Positions 17,631-27,383 of a DNA stretch of 64,000 bases are shown here, one piece after another. The DNA comes from Cryomorpha sp963748925 (lineage in GTDB: Bacteria > Bacteroidota > Bacteroidia > Flavobacteriales_D > Cryomorphaceae): assembly GCA_963748925.1 (NCBI GenBank), contig CAVVKG010000008.1:372001-436000 (forward strand). The letters run 5' to 3'. The notes beneath the pieces were generated by a model. The model did no database searches. It was given only the letters and a program-made list of their open reading frames with translations, and was not told the origin of the DNA. Every line of letters starts with the position of its first letter. The first letter of the stretch is position 1. The position numbers and the translations under genes were made by a program.

Positions 17631-18233
17631 TCAATCTTTAGTAAGCTTAGCTCTTACGCTTTTCCAGGCTTCGGTAAGTTCCTCCTTAACATTATGAATC
17701 GTTTTTGAACCATCTTCTTTTGCTCTTGAGATTTTGGTTTCCAGTTCGTCGAGTTTATCGCCGACTTCACTTTTTTTCTCTTCCCATTCTTCATCCGCTT
17801 CCATGGCTCCAAGATGAAGCTGTAGTTTCAATAAGTCGAATTTGGAACGCCAGTTGTCCAATTTTTCTTCCGTTTTATGAGCCAGCTCTTTTATTTCGAT
17901 AGATGTATTGCTTTTTAATTTACTCACTTCATTCTGCGCATGAGCCAAGGCTGTATTAAGTTTTGAGCGCTGATCCTGAATTTCTTCTTTCGTTTCGGCT
18001 TGTGCCAATGCCGCTTGCAATTCGAGCTCTTCCATCCGTGTTTTTAATGCCGTAACGTTCTCCGATGAAAACGATGAGAATTTGGCCTTGCTTTCCTTTG
18101 CCCAAAGAGCGATTTGCTTTTTCTCTTCGTTAAACTTTTCCGAAGCTTCTTTACCGCCCAGGTTTAGCTGGATTCTTAACTCATCCGCTTTCTGCTTCCA
18201 CTTTTCTAATAAACTCAATTTTTCTTTAGTCAT
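17631..18233 (-). CDS. Coiled-coil protein with an internal duplication
   Basis: 200 residues, almost entirely charged helix with no signal peptide or membrane span. Two halves look like repeats: LLEKWKQKADELRIQLNLGG near 8-27 and KLDNWRSKFDLLKLQLHLGA near 123-142. Each is followed by a Glu/Lys-rich stretch. Heptad-like spacing suggests an elongated oligomer. I recognise no named family and cannot assign a function. A divergent DUF1801 gene lies upstream. Confidence 0.7.
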   Translation of the reverse strand: MTKEKLSLLEKWKQKADELRIQLNLGGKEASEKFNEEKKQIALWAKESKAKFSSFSSENVTALKTRMEELELQAALAQAETKEEIQDQRSKLNTALAHAQNEVSKLKSNTSIEIKELAHKTEEKLDNWRSKFDLLKLQLHLGAMEADEEWEEKKSEVGDKLDELETKISRAKEDGSKTIHNVKEELTEAWKSVRAKLTKD

Positions 18234-18351
18234 GGCGATGCACTTTATTCATTTGTTTTAAATTTAAACCGAGAAATCAAAAATTGACCGATTCAATTAT
18301 TTATAGTTTAAGGCTATTTGGTTAAATTTAATGTTTTTAATCTATTTCTCT

Positions 18352-18807
18352 ATGAATATACAGGCTGAAACAGTCGATGAGTATCTGAAAGCCATTCCCA
18401 AAGAAAGGCAACCCGCTTTTAATGAATTAAGAGAAACGATTAAGAGAAATATTCCTGAGGGTTTCGAGGAATGTCTGAATTATGGTATGATTGGTTATGT
18501 AGTGCCTCATAGTATATACCCACCCGGTTATCATGTTAATCCAGAGCTACCATTGCATTTTTGCAGTATTGCATCTCAAAAGAATTATATAGCGCTTTAT
18601 CACAGCGGTATTTACGCTTCTCCAGAACTAAATGACTGGTTCGTCGCTGAGTTTAATAAGATGTCGAAGTATAAACTGGATATGGGAAAAAGCTGCGTGA
18701 GATTTAAAAAAGTTGATTCTATTCCTTTAGATCTCATTGCGCGGCTTATGCAAAAGGTTTCTGTAAAAGAATGGATAGAACTCTACGAAAAACAGAAATT
18801 GAGATAA
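18352..18807 (+). CDS. DUF1801 / YdhG-like protein
   Basis: About 151 residues from the ATG at 18352 (MNIQAETVDEYLKAIPKERQ); a start seven codons earlier adds only hydrophobic residues. The pattern TVDEYLKAIP...LRETIKRNIPEGFEECLNYGM and the C-terminal CVRFKKVDSIPLDLIARLMQ are those of DUF1801, a small cytoplasmic fold related to iron-chaperone-like proteins. LPLHFCSIASQKNYIALYHS in the middle fits too. The biochemical role is unknown. Confidence 0.85.
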   Translation: MNIQAETVDEYLKAIPKERQPAFNELRETIKRNIPEGFEECLNYGMIGYVVPHSIYPPGYHVNPELPLHFCSIASQKNYIALYHSGIYASPELNDWFVAEFNKMSKYKLDMGKSCVRFKKVDSIPLDLIARLMQKVSVKEWIELYEKQKLR

Positions 18808-19043
18808 TAACCATTTTTAATCTTGTTTAACTGTTTGTAAATGAGGTCTTAATATAATTTGTGAATCTTTAATTCCTTTCTCTGTCTTTTGCATCGGGCT
18901 AAAAGCCCTCACTTCTGTCCTGTTTTTTTCACCCATTGAGGGGGGGTGTTTTAACGGTATTTGTCTTATATGTTTTTTAGAGAGAATCTGTTTTTCTAAA
19001 TTCGGAGTGAGATTAGAGAAGATGAAACATAAATAATCAATGC

Positions 19044-19343
19044 ATGAGCACTGCTGTAACGAAAAATAACGATGCGATTAAACGTGAGAAATTTATCTCT
19101 AATTTAAAGAACCTGCGAGAAAAACTCAATGACGGGGATATTACTTTCAGGGAATTAAAAGCTACTTATTTTAGTATCAATTTAGACTATATAAGGCTTT
19201 GCGAGGTTACACAAAACGGGAGCTATTTTCCATCGCGAAATTGCGATGTGAAAATGAAGGCGTGTACTGAGGAAACCCAATTTAACCAGACGTTGAAAAT
19301 TGTTCGGAATCGTATAGATGAAATTATTACTAGTTTGGTTTAA
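19044..19343 (+). CDS. Hypothetical protein
   Basis: 99 residues that I do not recognise. It is hydrophilic, with predicted helix in KFISNLKNLREKLNDGDITF and NQTLKIVRNRIDEIITSLV, and two cysteines in the middle. There is no signal or membrane span. It is flanked by 236 and 245 bases of non-coding DNA and so appears monocistronic. The AT-rich codon use resembles its neighbours, but the short length keeps confidence moderate. Confidence 0.5.
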   Translation: MSTAVTKNNDAIKREKFISNLKNLREKLNDGDITFRELKATYFSINLDYIRLCEVTQNGSYFPSRNCDVKMKACTEETQFNQTLKIVRNRIDEIITSLV

Positions 19344-19588
19344 TAAATATATCATCGATAAAAACTGAATGCTTCTCAGCCTAAGGTAACTTGTGTTCTT
19401 TCTGGTTTTTGCATTGTTTTGGTATTCAGGCTAATTGATCATGTTCTCAAATATTTCTTCTTCTTTAAAGATAGCCTTTCGGCAATATTAATTGAAAAAG
19501 CTAAAGATGCTCTGGAACGCTTTTGAAATAAAGCAGTAGCTCAGAATAATTCTAAAACTGACGCCAAAGGGATATTTTTGTGCCTCAT

Positions 19589-21121
19589 TTATCTGCTTCG
19601 CGTTTTTATTCCCAGCACTCCCAAAATTCCTCTAGTCACCTCGCGTACAAATGTTCGCGTTACAGAGCTTGCCATTACTTTCTCAAAGGTGCTCTTGGTT
19701 TGTCTCGTTATTCTAGTGGTAGTTCTCTTTTCTTCTATTTCTATTTTTTCGTTTTCCTCAGCAGCTTTGTTGAGCTTGGCAGTCAGAATTTCATATGCAC
19801 TTTCCCTATCAACTTCGGTATTGTATTTAGAGGTTAGCGTGCTACTTCGTATCAGCTTGCTAATTTCATTTTCGTCTAATACATCCATTCTCGAAGACGG
19901 AGCCTTCAATAAAGTGTGCACAAGAGGTGTTGGAATTCCTTTCTCATTAAGCAGAGTTATTAAAGCTTCTCCAATTCCCATTTGCGTTAGCACTTGATCG
20001 GTCTCGTAGAATTCGGAAATTGGATAATTCTCAGAAACTTTTTGAATGGACTTTCTATCTTTTGCTGTAAAAGCACGAAGCGCATGTTGCACTTTCATAC
20101 CGAGCTGGCTCAATACCTCGTCTGGAACATCCGTGGGTAGCTGTGTGCAAAAGAAGATGCCCACACCTTTGGATCTTATAAGTTTAATGATGGTTTCAAT
20201 TTGATTTAGTAAAGCTTTTGAAGCCTCTTCAAAAAGAAGGTGAGCCTCATCTATGAAAATCACGAGTTCGGGTCTGTCTGAGTCTCCTCTTTCGGGAAAC
20301 CGCTCATAGATTTCCGCTAGCAGGCAGAGCATAAAAGTGGAAAATAATTTTGCCTTACTCTGCATATCTGCTAGTCGGATAGTACTTATATAACCTCTTC
20401 CGTTTGGATCAAGTCGCAATAAGTCATCTACATCTGTACTTACTTCACCAAAAAAGGTAGAGGCGCCCTGCTGCTCCAATTCCAGTAGCCTGCGCATAAT
20501 AGCGCCGATACTACTCGTGCTCACCAATCCATATTTCTTTTGAACCTCCTCTTTTCCGTCTCCGGAAATATATTGAAGTGCAGCTCTAAAGTCTTTTATA
20601 TCTAGTAACGGATATTTATAGTCATCACAATATTTAAATACCAGTGCAACCACTCCCTCCTGAGTATCATTGAGTCCCAGAATTTTGCTCAGTAGTACGG
20701 GGCCAAATTCACTAATAGTAGCTCTAAGGCTCACACCTGGCTCTTCTGAAAGACTAAACAATTCTACTGGAAATGCGGTTGCTTTCCATTCCATACCAAT
20801 ATGCTTGTGGCGCTCATCAATCTTTGGATGTGGATTTCCGGCGGCAGCCAATCCGCTTAAGTCTCCTTTTATGTCCATGAGCAACACTGGCACACCTGCC
20901 TCAGACAATCCTTCTGCAATTACCTGTAAGGTCTTGGTTTTTCCGGTGCCGGTAGCTCCGGAAATCAATCCGTGGCGGTTAAACATTTTTAAAGGAGCCT
21001 TTACCTGGGTGCCATTCACAGGTTCACCATTGAAGATTCCGCATCCTAATAATACAGAGTCGCCCTTGAAGGTGTATCCTTTTGAAATCTCCTCCGAAAA
21101 CAGAGCCTTTTTATCTGACAT
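19589..21121 (-). CDS. HerA-like helicase / DUF853 ATPase
   Basis: 510 residues of the DUF853 branch of the HerA/FtsK ATPases. Walker A is SGATGTGKT near 54-62 and Walker B LVIFIDEAHLLF near 283-294. IFFCTQLPTDVPDEVLSQLG near 325 looks like the sensor and arginine-finger region. The C-terminal ~90 residues are charged and basic (EEKRTTTRITRQTKSTFEKV). DUF853 proteins are presumed DNA- or protein-translocating ATPases; no partner nuclease such as NurA is adjacent. The start at 21121 is the natural ATG. Confidence 0.9.
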   Translation of the reverse strand: MSDKKALFSEEISKGYTFKGDSVLLGCGIFNGEPVNGTQVKAPLKMFNRHGLISGATGTGKTKTLQVIAEGLSEAGVPVLLMDIKGDLSGLAAAGNPHPKIDERHKHIGMEWKATAFPVELFSLSEEPGVSLRATISEFGPVLLSKILGLNDTQEGVVALVFKYCDDYKYPLLDIKDFRAALQYISGDGKEEVQKKYGLVSTSSIGAIMRRLLELEQQGASTFFGEVSTDVDDLLRLDPNGRGYISTIRLADMQSKAKLFSTFMLCLLAEIYERFPERGDSDRPELVIFIDEAHLLFEEASKALLNQIETIIKLIRSKGVGIFFCTQLPTDVPDEVLSQLGMKVQHALRAFTAKDRKSIQKVSENYPISEFYETDQVLTQMGIGEALITLLNEKGIPTPLVHTLLKAPSSRMDVLDENEISKLIRSSTLTSKYNTEVDRESAYEILTAKLNKAAEENEKIEIEEKRTTTRITRQTKSTFEKVMASSVTRTFVREVTRGILGVLGIKTRSR

Positions 21122-21331
21122 ATTCGTTTATTTTCTGAGGGGTAAATATATAAAGGATTAAAGGATAGAATAGCCCATCAAAATTATGCAATTACAATTA
21201 AGGGCAAAGGCGGGGCGCGGGTCACGGTTAACATTTCCACAGCTGACTGAGGCTTACTCTCTGGTTCCGCAGCTTAACCGTCAATCCAAATTATATGCGA
21301 GTGACTCAATTCTTTGGTACATCATTTCTTA

Positions 21332-21339
21332 TATCTTTG
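21332..21339 (+). promoter_or_regulatory. Candidate -7 box for the M49 peptidase gene
   Basis: TATCTTTG fits TAnnTTTG exactly, with TTTG 19 bases upstream (21313). Transcription would begin about 17 bases before the ATG at 21363. This supports that start over the longer reading from 21186. Confidence 0.45.
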
Positions 21340-21362
21340 ACGAATTCCAAAATTATACTTTA

Positions 21363-23417
21363 ATGAAAAAGAATTTTTTAAAATTATCCTTCGCTATTTT
21401 CGCTGTAGCTACGCTCGTGGCCTGCGGTGATCAGAAATCTAAAGAGTCAGAAAAATCCACTGAAGAAACAACAGAATCTTCCGATGATTTTCAATACATG
21501 ACCGAGCAATTTGCTGATATTAAAATCATCAGATATCAAATTCCTGGCTGGGAAGAACTTTCATTAAATGACAAAAAACTTGCCTATTACCTATCGCAGG
21601 CTGGTCTTGCCGGTAGGGATATGATTTACGACCAGAATTACCGCAATAATCTGGCAATCAGACGCACGTTGGAAGATGCTTATGGGAAATTTGATGGAGA
21701 TAAAACTACAGATAATTGGAAAGCGTTTGATACGTATATGAAGGAAATATGGTTTGCTAATGGTATACATCACCATTACTCGCATGTCAAGTTTCAGCCT
21801 GAATTTTCGCGTGAATACCTGAGCGAAGTGCTAAGCAAGACAGGCGGTGAAATGAGTGACGAACTACTGACCGTAATTTTCGACCCTACTGTTGACGCGA
21901 AGAAAGTGAGTAAGGATGCGGATAAAGATATTGTTTTAGCTAGCTCTGTAAATTTTTACGACCCTAAAATTACACAGGAGGAAGTAGAAGCTTTTTATGA
22001 AAAGAAAACTTCCGAAGGCGATACTGACAGACCATTGTCTTATGGGCTTAATTCAAAACTTGTAAAGGGCACAAACGGAGAAATAAGCGAGAAGGTTTAC
22101 AAAATAGGAGGTATGTATAGTGAAGCTTTGATTGAGGTCGTAAAATGGCTCGAACTGGCTCAGGGTGTTGCCAATAATCCCAAGCAGGCCGAGGCAATTG
22201 GCCACTTAATTGAATATTATAAGACCGGTGACCTGAATACATGGGATGAGTTTAATATTGCCTGGGTAGAAGATACAACTAGTGTCGTAGACTTCATTCA
22301 CGGTTTTGTTGAAGTGTACAACGATCCTCTGGGCCATAGTGGTTCGTACGAAAGCATTGTGCAAATAAAAGATCTCGACGCGAGTCAAAAAATGAAAGTA
22401 CTCAGCGAAAATGCCCAGTATTTTGAGGATAATTCATCTATCATGGACGAGCATAAAAAGCCAAATGTTGTAGGAATCAGTTACAACTTCATTAATGTAG
22501 CCGGCGAAGCTGGAGATGCATCGCCAAGCACACCCATTGGTGTGAATTTACCCAATGCCAATTGGATTAGAGCAGAACACGGTTCAAAATCAATTAGCCT
22601 TGGAAATATTGTATCGGCATATTCAAAAGCTGGAACTTCTGGGTTTTTGGGAGAGTTTTCAAATGATTCTACTGAAATTCAACTTTCAAAAAAATATGGA
22701 AAACAAGCAGACAAGCTACATACAGCGCTACATGAAGTAATAGGTCATGCAAGTGGAAAGATTAACAAAGGTGTAGGAACTCCTAAACAAACACTTAAAA
22801 ATTACGCATCTACTATCGAGGAGGCGAGAGCAGACCTTGTAGCATTGTATTACATGATGGATCCTAAACTTATTGAAATAGGTGTTATGGATGATCTGGA
22901 TGTTGGTCGACACGCATACGACGATTACATAAAAAATGGATTAATGCTTCAGTTGCGCAGACTAAAGCCGGGCGATGTAATAGAAGAAGATCACATGCGT
23001 AATCGTCAATTAGTTGCAGCATGGGTTTTTGAAAAAGGCGAGAAGGACAATGTTATCTCCAAAGTGAAAAGAGATGGAAATACATACTTTGAAATCAACG
23101 ATTACGATAAGCTTCGTGTTCTTTTTGGTGAGCTCCTTCAAAAGATCCAGCGTATTACGTCTGAAGGGGATTTTGAAGCTGCTAAGGATTTGGTAGAAAC
23201 ATATGGGGTTCAGGTTGATCCTGAAATACACGCTGAGATGCTAGCGCGATCAGCTAAATTTGATAGCGCGCCTTATGGCGGATTTATTAACCCATATTTG
23301 GTTCCCGTGGAAGAGGATGGTAAAATCACTGATATCACGGTAGAATACCCCGATGATTTTGCTGGTCAAATGTTGCGATATGCAAAAGATTACACATTCC
23401 TGCCTGCTGAAAATTAA
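21363..23417 (+). CDS. Dipeptidyl-peptidase III (M49) lipoprotein
   Basis: 684 residues from the ATG at 21363, which places a lipoprotein signal (MKKNFLKLSFAIFAVATLVA, Cys21) at the N-terminus; reading from 21186 would add 59 residues with no signal. The zinc site is HEVIGH near 457, the M49 signature HEXXGH, followed by IEEARADLVALYY near 485, equivalent to the family EE.RAD/E motif. M49 enzymes remove dipeptides from the N-terminus of oligopeptides. The lipobox suggests work at the envelope. Together with the prolyl oligopeptidase lipoprotein at 4848-6995 it suggests peptide degradation outside the cytoplasm. Confidence 0.95.
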   Translation: MKKNFLKLSFAIFAVATLVACGDQKSKESEKSTEETTESSDDFQYMTEQFADIKIIRYQIPGWEELSLNDKKLAYYLSQAGLAGRDMIYDQNYRNNLAIRRTLEDAYGKFDGDKTTDNWKAFDTYMKEIWFANGIHHHYSHVKFQPEFSREYLSEVLSKTGGEMSDELLTVIFDPTVDAKKVSKDADKDIVLASSVNFYDPKITQEEVEAFYEKKTSEGDTDRPLSYGLNSKLVKGTNGEISEKVYKIGGMYSEALIEVVKWLELAQGVANNPKQAEAIGHLIEYYKTGDLNTWDEFNIAWVEDTTSVVDFIHGFVEVYNDPLGHSGSYESIVQIKDLDASQKMKVLSENAQYFEDNSSIMDEHKKPNVVGISYNFINVAGEAGDASPSTPIGVNLPNANWIRAEHGSKSISLGNIVSAYSKAGTSGFLGEFSNDSTEIQLSKKYGKQADKLHTALHEVIGHASGKINKGVGTPKQTLKNYASTIEEARADLVALYYMMDPKLIEIGVMDDLDVGRHAYDDYIKNGLMLQLRRLKPGDVIEEDHMRNRQLVAAWVFEKGEKDNVISKVKRDGNTYFEINDYDKLRVLFGELLQKIQRITSEGDFEAAKDLVETYGVQVDPEIHAEMLARSAKFDSAPYGGFINPYLVPVEEDGKITDITVEYPDDFAGQMLRYAKDYTFLPAEN

Positions 23418-23454
23418 GTAGGTCCAGGATTTTTAATGAAAATTAGTTCTATTA

Positions 23455-23486
23455 AAAAAGGCGACTCATCATTGAGTCGCCTTTTT
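23455..23486 (+). terminator. Terminator after the M49 peptidase gene
   Basis: AAAAAGGCGACTCA, loop TCAT, TGAGTCGCCTTTTT. The stem is perfect and ends in T residues. The flanking A and T runs also allow action on the minus strand. Confidence 0.9.
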
Positions 23487-23600
23487 ATATCGTAAGTACA
23501 ATAAACTTTTAGTTAAGCATAAAGAGACTCATTCATTAAATGGATAAACCAAATATCGAAGTAGGCTCTAAAGCTTAATTATCGGTGGTTTAAAAGTTCA

Positions 23601-23921
23601 TTAAGAACTTTTCTTGTTTAACTTTTTAAGCTTTCCTTCTACGGATGAGATTATTCCATCAGCTTTGGAGCTCATCGAAGACATTGCTTCATCGAGTTTG
23701 CGATCAAAATCGTGCTTTTTCTGTTCTACAGTTTTAGCCATTTCATCTTTAGCATGTGAGAGACGCTCAGCCATATCATGACTTGCATCATCTACTTTAT
23801 GCTTAATTTTTTTTCGTGTTTTCGTACCCTTTTCAGGAGCATATAAAATCCCTAGTCCTGCGCCGATTGCGGCTCCGGCAAGAAGGGTTAACAGTGCTTT
23901 TCCTTTATTAGACATATTCAT
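23601..23921 (-). CDS. YtxH domain protein
   Basis: 106 residues. One glycine-rich membrane helix lies at about 8-26 (ALLTLLAGAAIGAGLGILYA), followed at once by the YtxH signature PEKGTKTRKKI. A long basic, helical tail with heptad-like spacing runs to the end (KKLNKKSS). The start may be the ATG at 23921 or the third codon (MSNKGK). YtxH proteins are small stress-related membrane proteins of unknown mechanism. It is monocistronic. Confidence 0.85.
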   Translation of the reverse strand: MNMSNKGKALLTLLAGAAIGAGLGILYAPEKGTKTRKKIKHKVDDASHDMAERLSHAKDEMAKTVEQKKHDFDRKLDEAMSSMSSKADGIISSVEGKLKKLNKKSS

Positions 23922-24004
23922 GAGTTATAGGTTAATATCAATACTATAATAAATATAAATTTTAATTTTCTTAATATTATGACAATTATCAAAGCAAATT
24001 GTTC

Positions 24005-25186
24005 TCACAATAGATCATAAACCTGCTTTGCTATCTCAATTTCTTCATTGGTAGGGATAACCAGCACCTTAACTTTTGAGGTCTCAGAATTGATTTCACG
24101 AAGACCGGATGCTATATTTTCATTTTTAGCATTGTCGATATCAATTCCCAATCCGTCCATATCACGGCATACCATTTTACGAAGCAGTGCGGAGTTTTCA
24201 CCAATCCCGGCAGTGAATATAATGGCATCTAATCCATTCATAGCAGCCGTATAAGCACCTATGTATTTTTTAATGCGATAGGCATTCATATCAAGTGCAA
24301 GCTGGCAGTCAGCATTTCCCAACTCGGCAGCCGACTGTATGTCGCGCAAATCATTAAATCCGGTAAGGCCGAGCATACCACTTTTTTTAGTTAGGAGATT
24401 GTTTACGTCATCTAAATTGTAACCCAGAGTATTAATTAGATGAAATATTATGGAATGGTCGATATCACCACTTCGCGAACCCATAATTAATCCATTTGCC
24501 GGAGAAAAGCCCAGACTGTGATCTACACTTTTCCCATTTAAAATAGCGGTCATACTACAACCATTTCCCAGGTGGATGGTGATCAGTTTCAGACCTTCTT
24601 TCTGCAAGTATTCAGTGGCCTTTTCTGAAACATATTTGTGGCTAATGCCATGAAAACCATAAACCCGGATGCCGTGCTCTTCATAAAGATCGGTAGGAAT
24701 GGCGTATTTACGCGCCTTTACCGGCATTGTTTGGTGAAAGGCAGTATCAAAAACGGCAATTTGCTTTGCTTCCGGAAAGAGTTGCTCAGAAACGATAATT
24801 CCTTCCAGATTGTTTGGATTATGCAAGGGTGCTAAAACAGAATTAGCCTTAATTACCCTTTTAACCTCTTCGGTTATAATCGTAGTTTTAGAAAATGAAT
24901 CACCACCGTGAACCACCCTATGACCGACTGCGTGTATTTCGCTGACATCTGTTATAAAGCCGTTTTCTATATCTAGTAAAAATTCTCCGATTTTCTGCAG
25001 ACTATCTTTATGAGAAACCTCACCCTGTTGTGCTTTTACTTTTATAGTTTCAGATTTGTGCTTTAATACAGTTTGTTCTGAGCCTATTCGGTCTACCATT
25101 CCCGAGCAAATAACCGTTTCTGAAGGCATTTGTATAAGTTGGAACTTTATGGAAGAACTTCCGGCATTTAAAGTAAGAATATTCAT
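24005..25186 (-). CDS. ackA: Acetate kinase
   Basis: 393 residues, the usual length. It interconverts acetyl phosphate plus ADP with acetate plus ATP. The motifs are all present: LNAGSSSIKFQL at 6-17, VGHRVVHGG near 86-94, ITIHLGNGCSMTAI near 200, FSPANGLIMGSRSGDIDHSI near 230 and IFTAGIGENSALLR near 323. It lies 53 bases downstream of pta on the same strand, so the two form the standard operon for acetate overflow and acetyl-phosphate turnover. Its start overlaps no other frame. Confidence 0.98.
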   Translation of the reverse strand: MNILTLNAGSSSIKFQLIQMPSETVICSGMVDRIGSEQTVLKHKSETIKVKAQQGEVSHKDSLQKIGEFLLDIENGFITDVSEIHAVGHRVVHGGDSFSKTTIITEEVKRVIKANSVLAPLHNPNNLEGIIVSEQLFPEAKQIAVFDTAFHQTMPVKARKYAIPTDLYEEHGIRVYGFHGISHKYVSEKATEYLQKEGLKLITIHLGNGCSMTAILNGKSVDHSLGFSPANGLIMGSRSGDIDHSIIFHLINTLGYNLDDVNNLLTKKSGMLGLTGFNDLRDIQSAAELGNADCQLALDMNAYRIKKYIGAYTAAMNGLDAIIFTAGIGENSALLRKMVCRDMDGLGIDIDNAKNENIASGLREINSETSKVKVLVIPTNEEIEIAKQVYDLL

Positions 25187-25239
25187 ATCAACTTTTTGAA
25201 TGGCTATTGGTCAAGCGGCTTTTTAACCGATTAAACTAA

Positions 25240-27333
25240 TTAAAATCCCTGTGCCTGAATGGCAGTAATGACCACAGTATTAAAAATATCTTCTACGGTA
25301 CACCCGCGGCTCAAATCGTTAACGGGTTTATTGAGACCTTGCAGCATTGGGCCAATAGCCAAAGCACCGGTTTCGCGTTGCACCGCCTTGTAGGTGTTAT
25401 TTCCGGTATTCAGGTCTGGAAATATAAAAACGGTCGCTTTACCTGCCACTTCAGAGTTTGGTAGTTTGCTCAAGCCCACCTTTACATCGACGGCCGCATC
25501 GTATTGTATTGGGCCTTCAATCTTTAAGTCAGGACGTTGCTGCCTCACTATTTCGGTAGCCTCCCTTACATGATCCACATCAGCACCAATTCCTGAAGTC
25601 CCAGATGAATAAGATAGCATGGCAATTCTTGGTTCTATGCCAAATGCTGTGCTTGAATCTGCAGAAGATATAGCGATTTCTGCCAATTGGGTTGCCGTAG
25701 GGTTGGGGTTAATTGCACAATCACCAAATAACACTACTCTATTCGGCAAGCACATAAAGAATACGGATGAAACTACGGAGACACCTGGCATAGTCTTCAC
25801 AAATTGTAAGGCCGGCAAAATTGTATGCTGTGTGGTGTGTATTGCACCCGAAACCATTCCGTCGGCATCTCCTTTCTGCACCATCATAGTACCGAAGTAA
25901 GAAACATCAGTCATCAAGTCTTTAGCCATTGTAAGATCTACATTTTTATGTTTGCGCATCTCGTACAAGGTGTTGGCATAATCTTTAAAGTGTGGAGAAT
26001 CTATAGGGTTTACAATATTGACTTTGGTCAAATCAAGAGTAAGATCTAGTTTTTTCAGCTTTTCTTCTATTTGATTTTTATCGCCAAGTAAAGTGATCTC
26101 TACTGCATTTAAATCAATTAACTGCTTAGTAGCAATCAAGATGCGATCGTCACTTGATTCGGGTAAAACAATATGTTTTTTATGCGTTTTTGCTCGTTTT
26201 AATAAGTTGTATTGAAACATTCTTGGTGTAATACCATCTGTCCTAGAGGTGATTAAACGCTCAGTGAGTTCTTCTGTAGGAACATATGTTTCAAAATCGC
26301 TTATTGATATTTGAATCTTCTCCGTATTCTCAGCATACATTTTAGATTTAATTGCACCAATACTATTTGCGATAGCATATGTGCCTTCTTTAACAGAGAT
26401 TATTGGCACTACAGCAGATAGTCCTTCGATTAACTTACAAATAGGCTCTTCAGGAATAATTCCGCCAGTAAGCACAATTCCAGAAATGTTTGGATAATTT
26501 ACTGATTGATTCGCCTGAAGCGCTCCCAGAATAATGTCAGCTCTGTCGCCGGGAGTTATTACGAGGCCATTTTCTTTCAGATGTACCAGGTAATTGCGCA
26601 GCTGCATGGCCCCAACACTAAAGCCGTTAGCCTGATTATTTATATAATCGCTTCCAAAAAGTATTTCGCCGTTTAGGGTCTCCATAATTTCTTTTACAGA
26701 AGGGTTTGCTAAAAGCGGATTTAAGGGGATGGCGGCCACCAACACATCCGTGGGCATCTGTTTCCGAAGGCCTTCCTTTACAATCGAAACGTTCTCTTTT
26801 TGCACCTTATTGGCAATTACAGCCAACACCTGTACACCTTTGTCGTCAAAAGAATCGTATGCTATTTTTAAATTTCCTACCAGGCCATTTAAAGTTTTTC
26901 CTACGCCACTAGCTAAAAGAATGGCCGGAATACCAATGTTTTTGGCAATTAGAATATTTATATCAAATTCAATAAGTGTGCCTTCTCCCAGAAAACTGGT
27001 GCCTTCAACAAGGATAAAGTCAAACCTTTCTTCAATTGCTTTATACTTTGAAATAATCTCACCTATGATTTCATCATCACGATCCTCATTCTTCAGTTTA
27101 ATTACTTCACTCCGCCTAAAGGCAAAAGCATCCTCATATGGGATATCCAGTTTGAAATACTTAGAGACTGTATTTATATGGTTATCAATACTTCCAGGCT
27201 CAGTGTCGTCAATAATCGGCCTGAAATAGCCTACTTTTGCCGCTCTTCCCAACAGAAGCTGCATTAGCCCGAGTGAAACAATTGATTTACCGCTGTTTGG
27301 CTCGGTAGTGGCAATGTAAACGGCTTTACTCAT
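25240..27333 (-). CDS. pta: Phosphate acetyltransferase
   Basis: 697 residues, the long form of Pta, converting acetyl-CoA and phosphate to acetyl phosphate. The N-terminal third is a P-loop, BioD/CobQ-like domain (ATTEPNSGKSIVSLGLMQLL). A DRTGG-type domain follows at about 210-320 (VTPGDRADIILGALQ). The catalytic PTA domain covers about 370-690 (MFQYNLLKRAKTHKKHIVLP, MVSGAIHTTQHTILPALQ, MLSYSSGTSGIGADVDHV). It is the first gene of pta-ackA, with a good promoter candidate at 27356-27383. Confidence 0.98.
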   Translation of the reverse strand: MSKAVYIATTEPNSGKSIVSLGLMQLLLGRAAKVGYFRPIIDDTEPGSIDNHINTVSKYFKLDIPYEDAFAFRRSEVIKLKNEDRDDEIIGEIISKYKAIEERFDFILVEGTSFLGEGTLIEFDINILIAKNIGIPAILLASGVGKTLNGLVGNLKIAYDSFDDKGVQVLAVIANKVQKENVSIVKEGLRKQMPTDVLVAAIPLNPLLANPSVKEIMETLNGEILFGSDYINNQANGFSVGAMQLRNYLVHLKENGLVITPGDRADIILGALQANQSVNYPNISGIVLTGGIIPEEPICKLIEGLSAVVPIISVKEGTYAIANSIGAIKSKMYAENTEKIQISISDFETYVPTEELTERLITSRTDGITPRMFQYNLLKRAKTHKKHIVLPESSDDRILIATKQLIDLNAVEITLLGDKNQIEEKLKKLDLTLDLTKVNIVNPIDSPHFKDYANTLYEMRKHKNVDLTMAKDLMTDVSYFGTMMVQKGDADGMVSGAIHTTQHTILPALQFVKTMPGVSVVSSVFFMCLPNRVVLFGDCAINPNPTATQLAEIAISSADSSTAFGIEPRIAMLSYSSGTSGIGADVDHVREATEIVRQQRPDLKIEGPIQYDAAVDVKVGLSKLPNSEVAGKATVFIFPDLNTGNNTYKAVQRETGALAIGPMLQGLNKPVNDLSRGCTVEDIFNTVVITAIQAQGF

Positions 27334-27355
27334 AGCTGATATGTTTTTATGAGTA

Positions 27356-27383
27356 CAAATCTAGGAGTTTAGTTAAGATCAAG
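27356..27383 (-). promoter_or_regulatory. Candidate promoter of pta-ackA
   Basis: On the minus strand the -7 box is TAGATTTG (27363 to 27356), an exact fit to TAnnTTTG. A TTG at 27382-27380 lies 16 bases upstream. The transcript would start roughly 16 bases before the pta ATG. Confidence 0.45.

Noticed and set aside
18896..18908. GGGCT-AAA-AGCCC hairpin after the DUF1801 gene
   Set aside because: Short stem with the T run about 15 bases away, so not a convincing terminator.
19578..19997. 139-codon hydrophobic plus-strand ORF
   Set aside because: Antisense to the C-terminal end of the HerA-like gene; hydrophobicity arises from the reverse complement of charged codons.
21186..21362. 59-residue N-terminal extension of the M49 peptidase frame
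   Set aside because: It would bury the lipoprotein signal inside the protein and contains a good -7 box; the ATG at 21363 is preferred.
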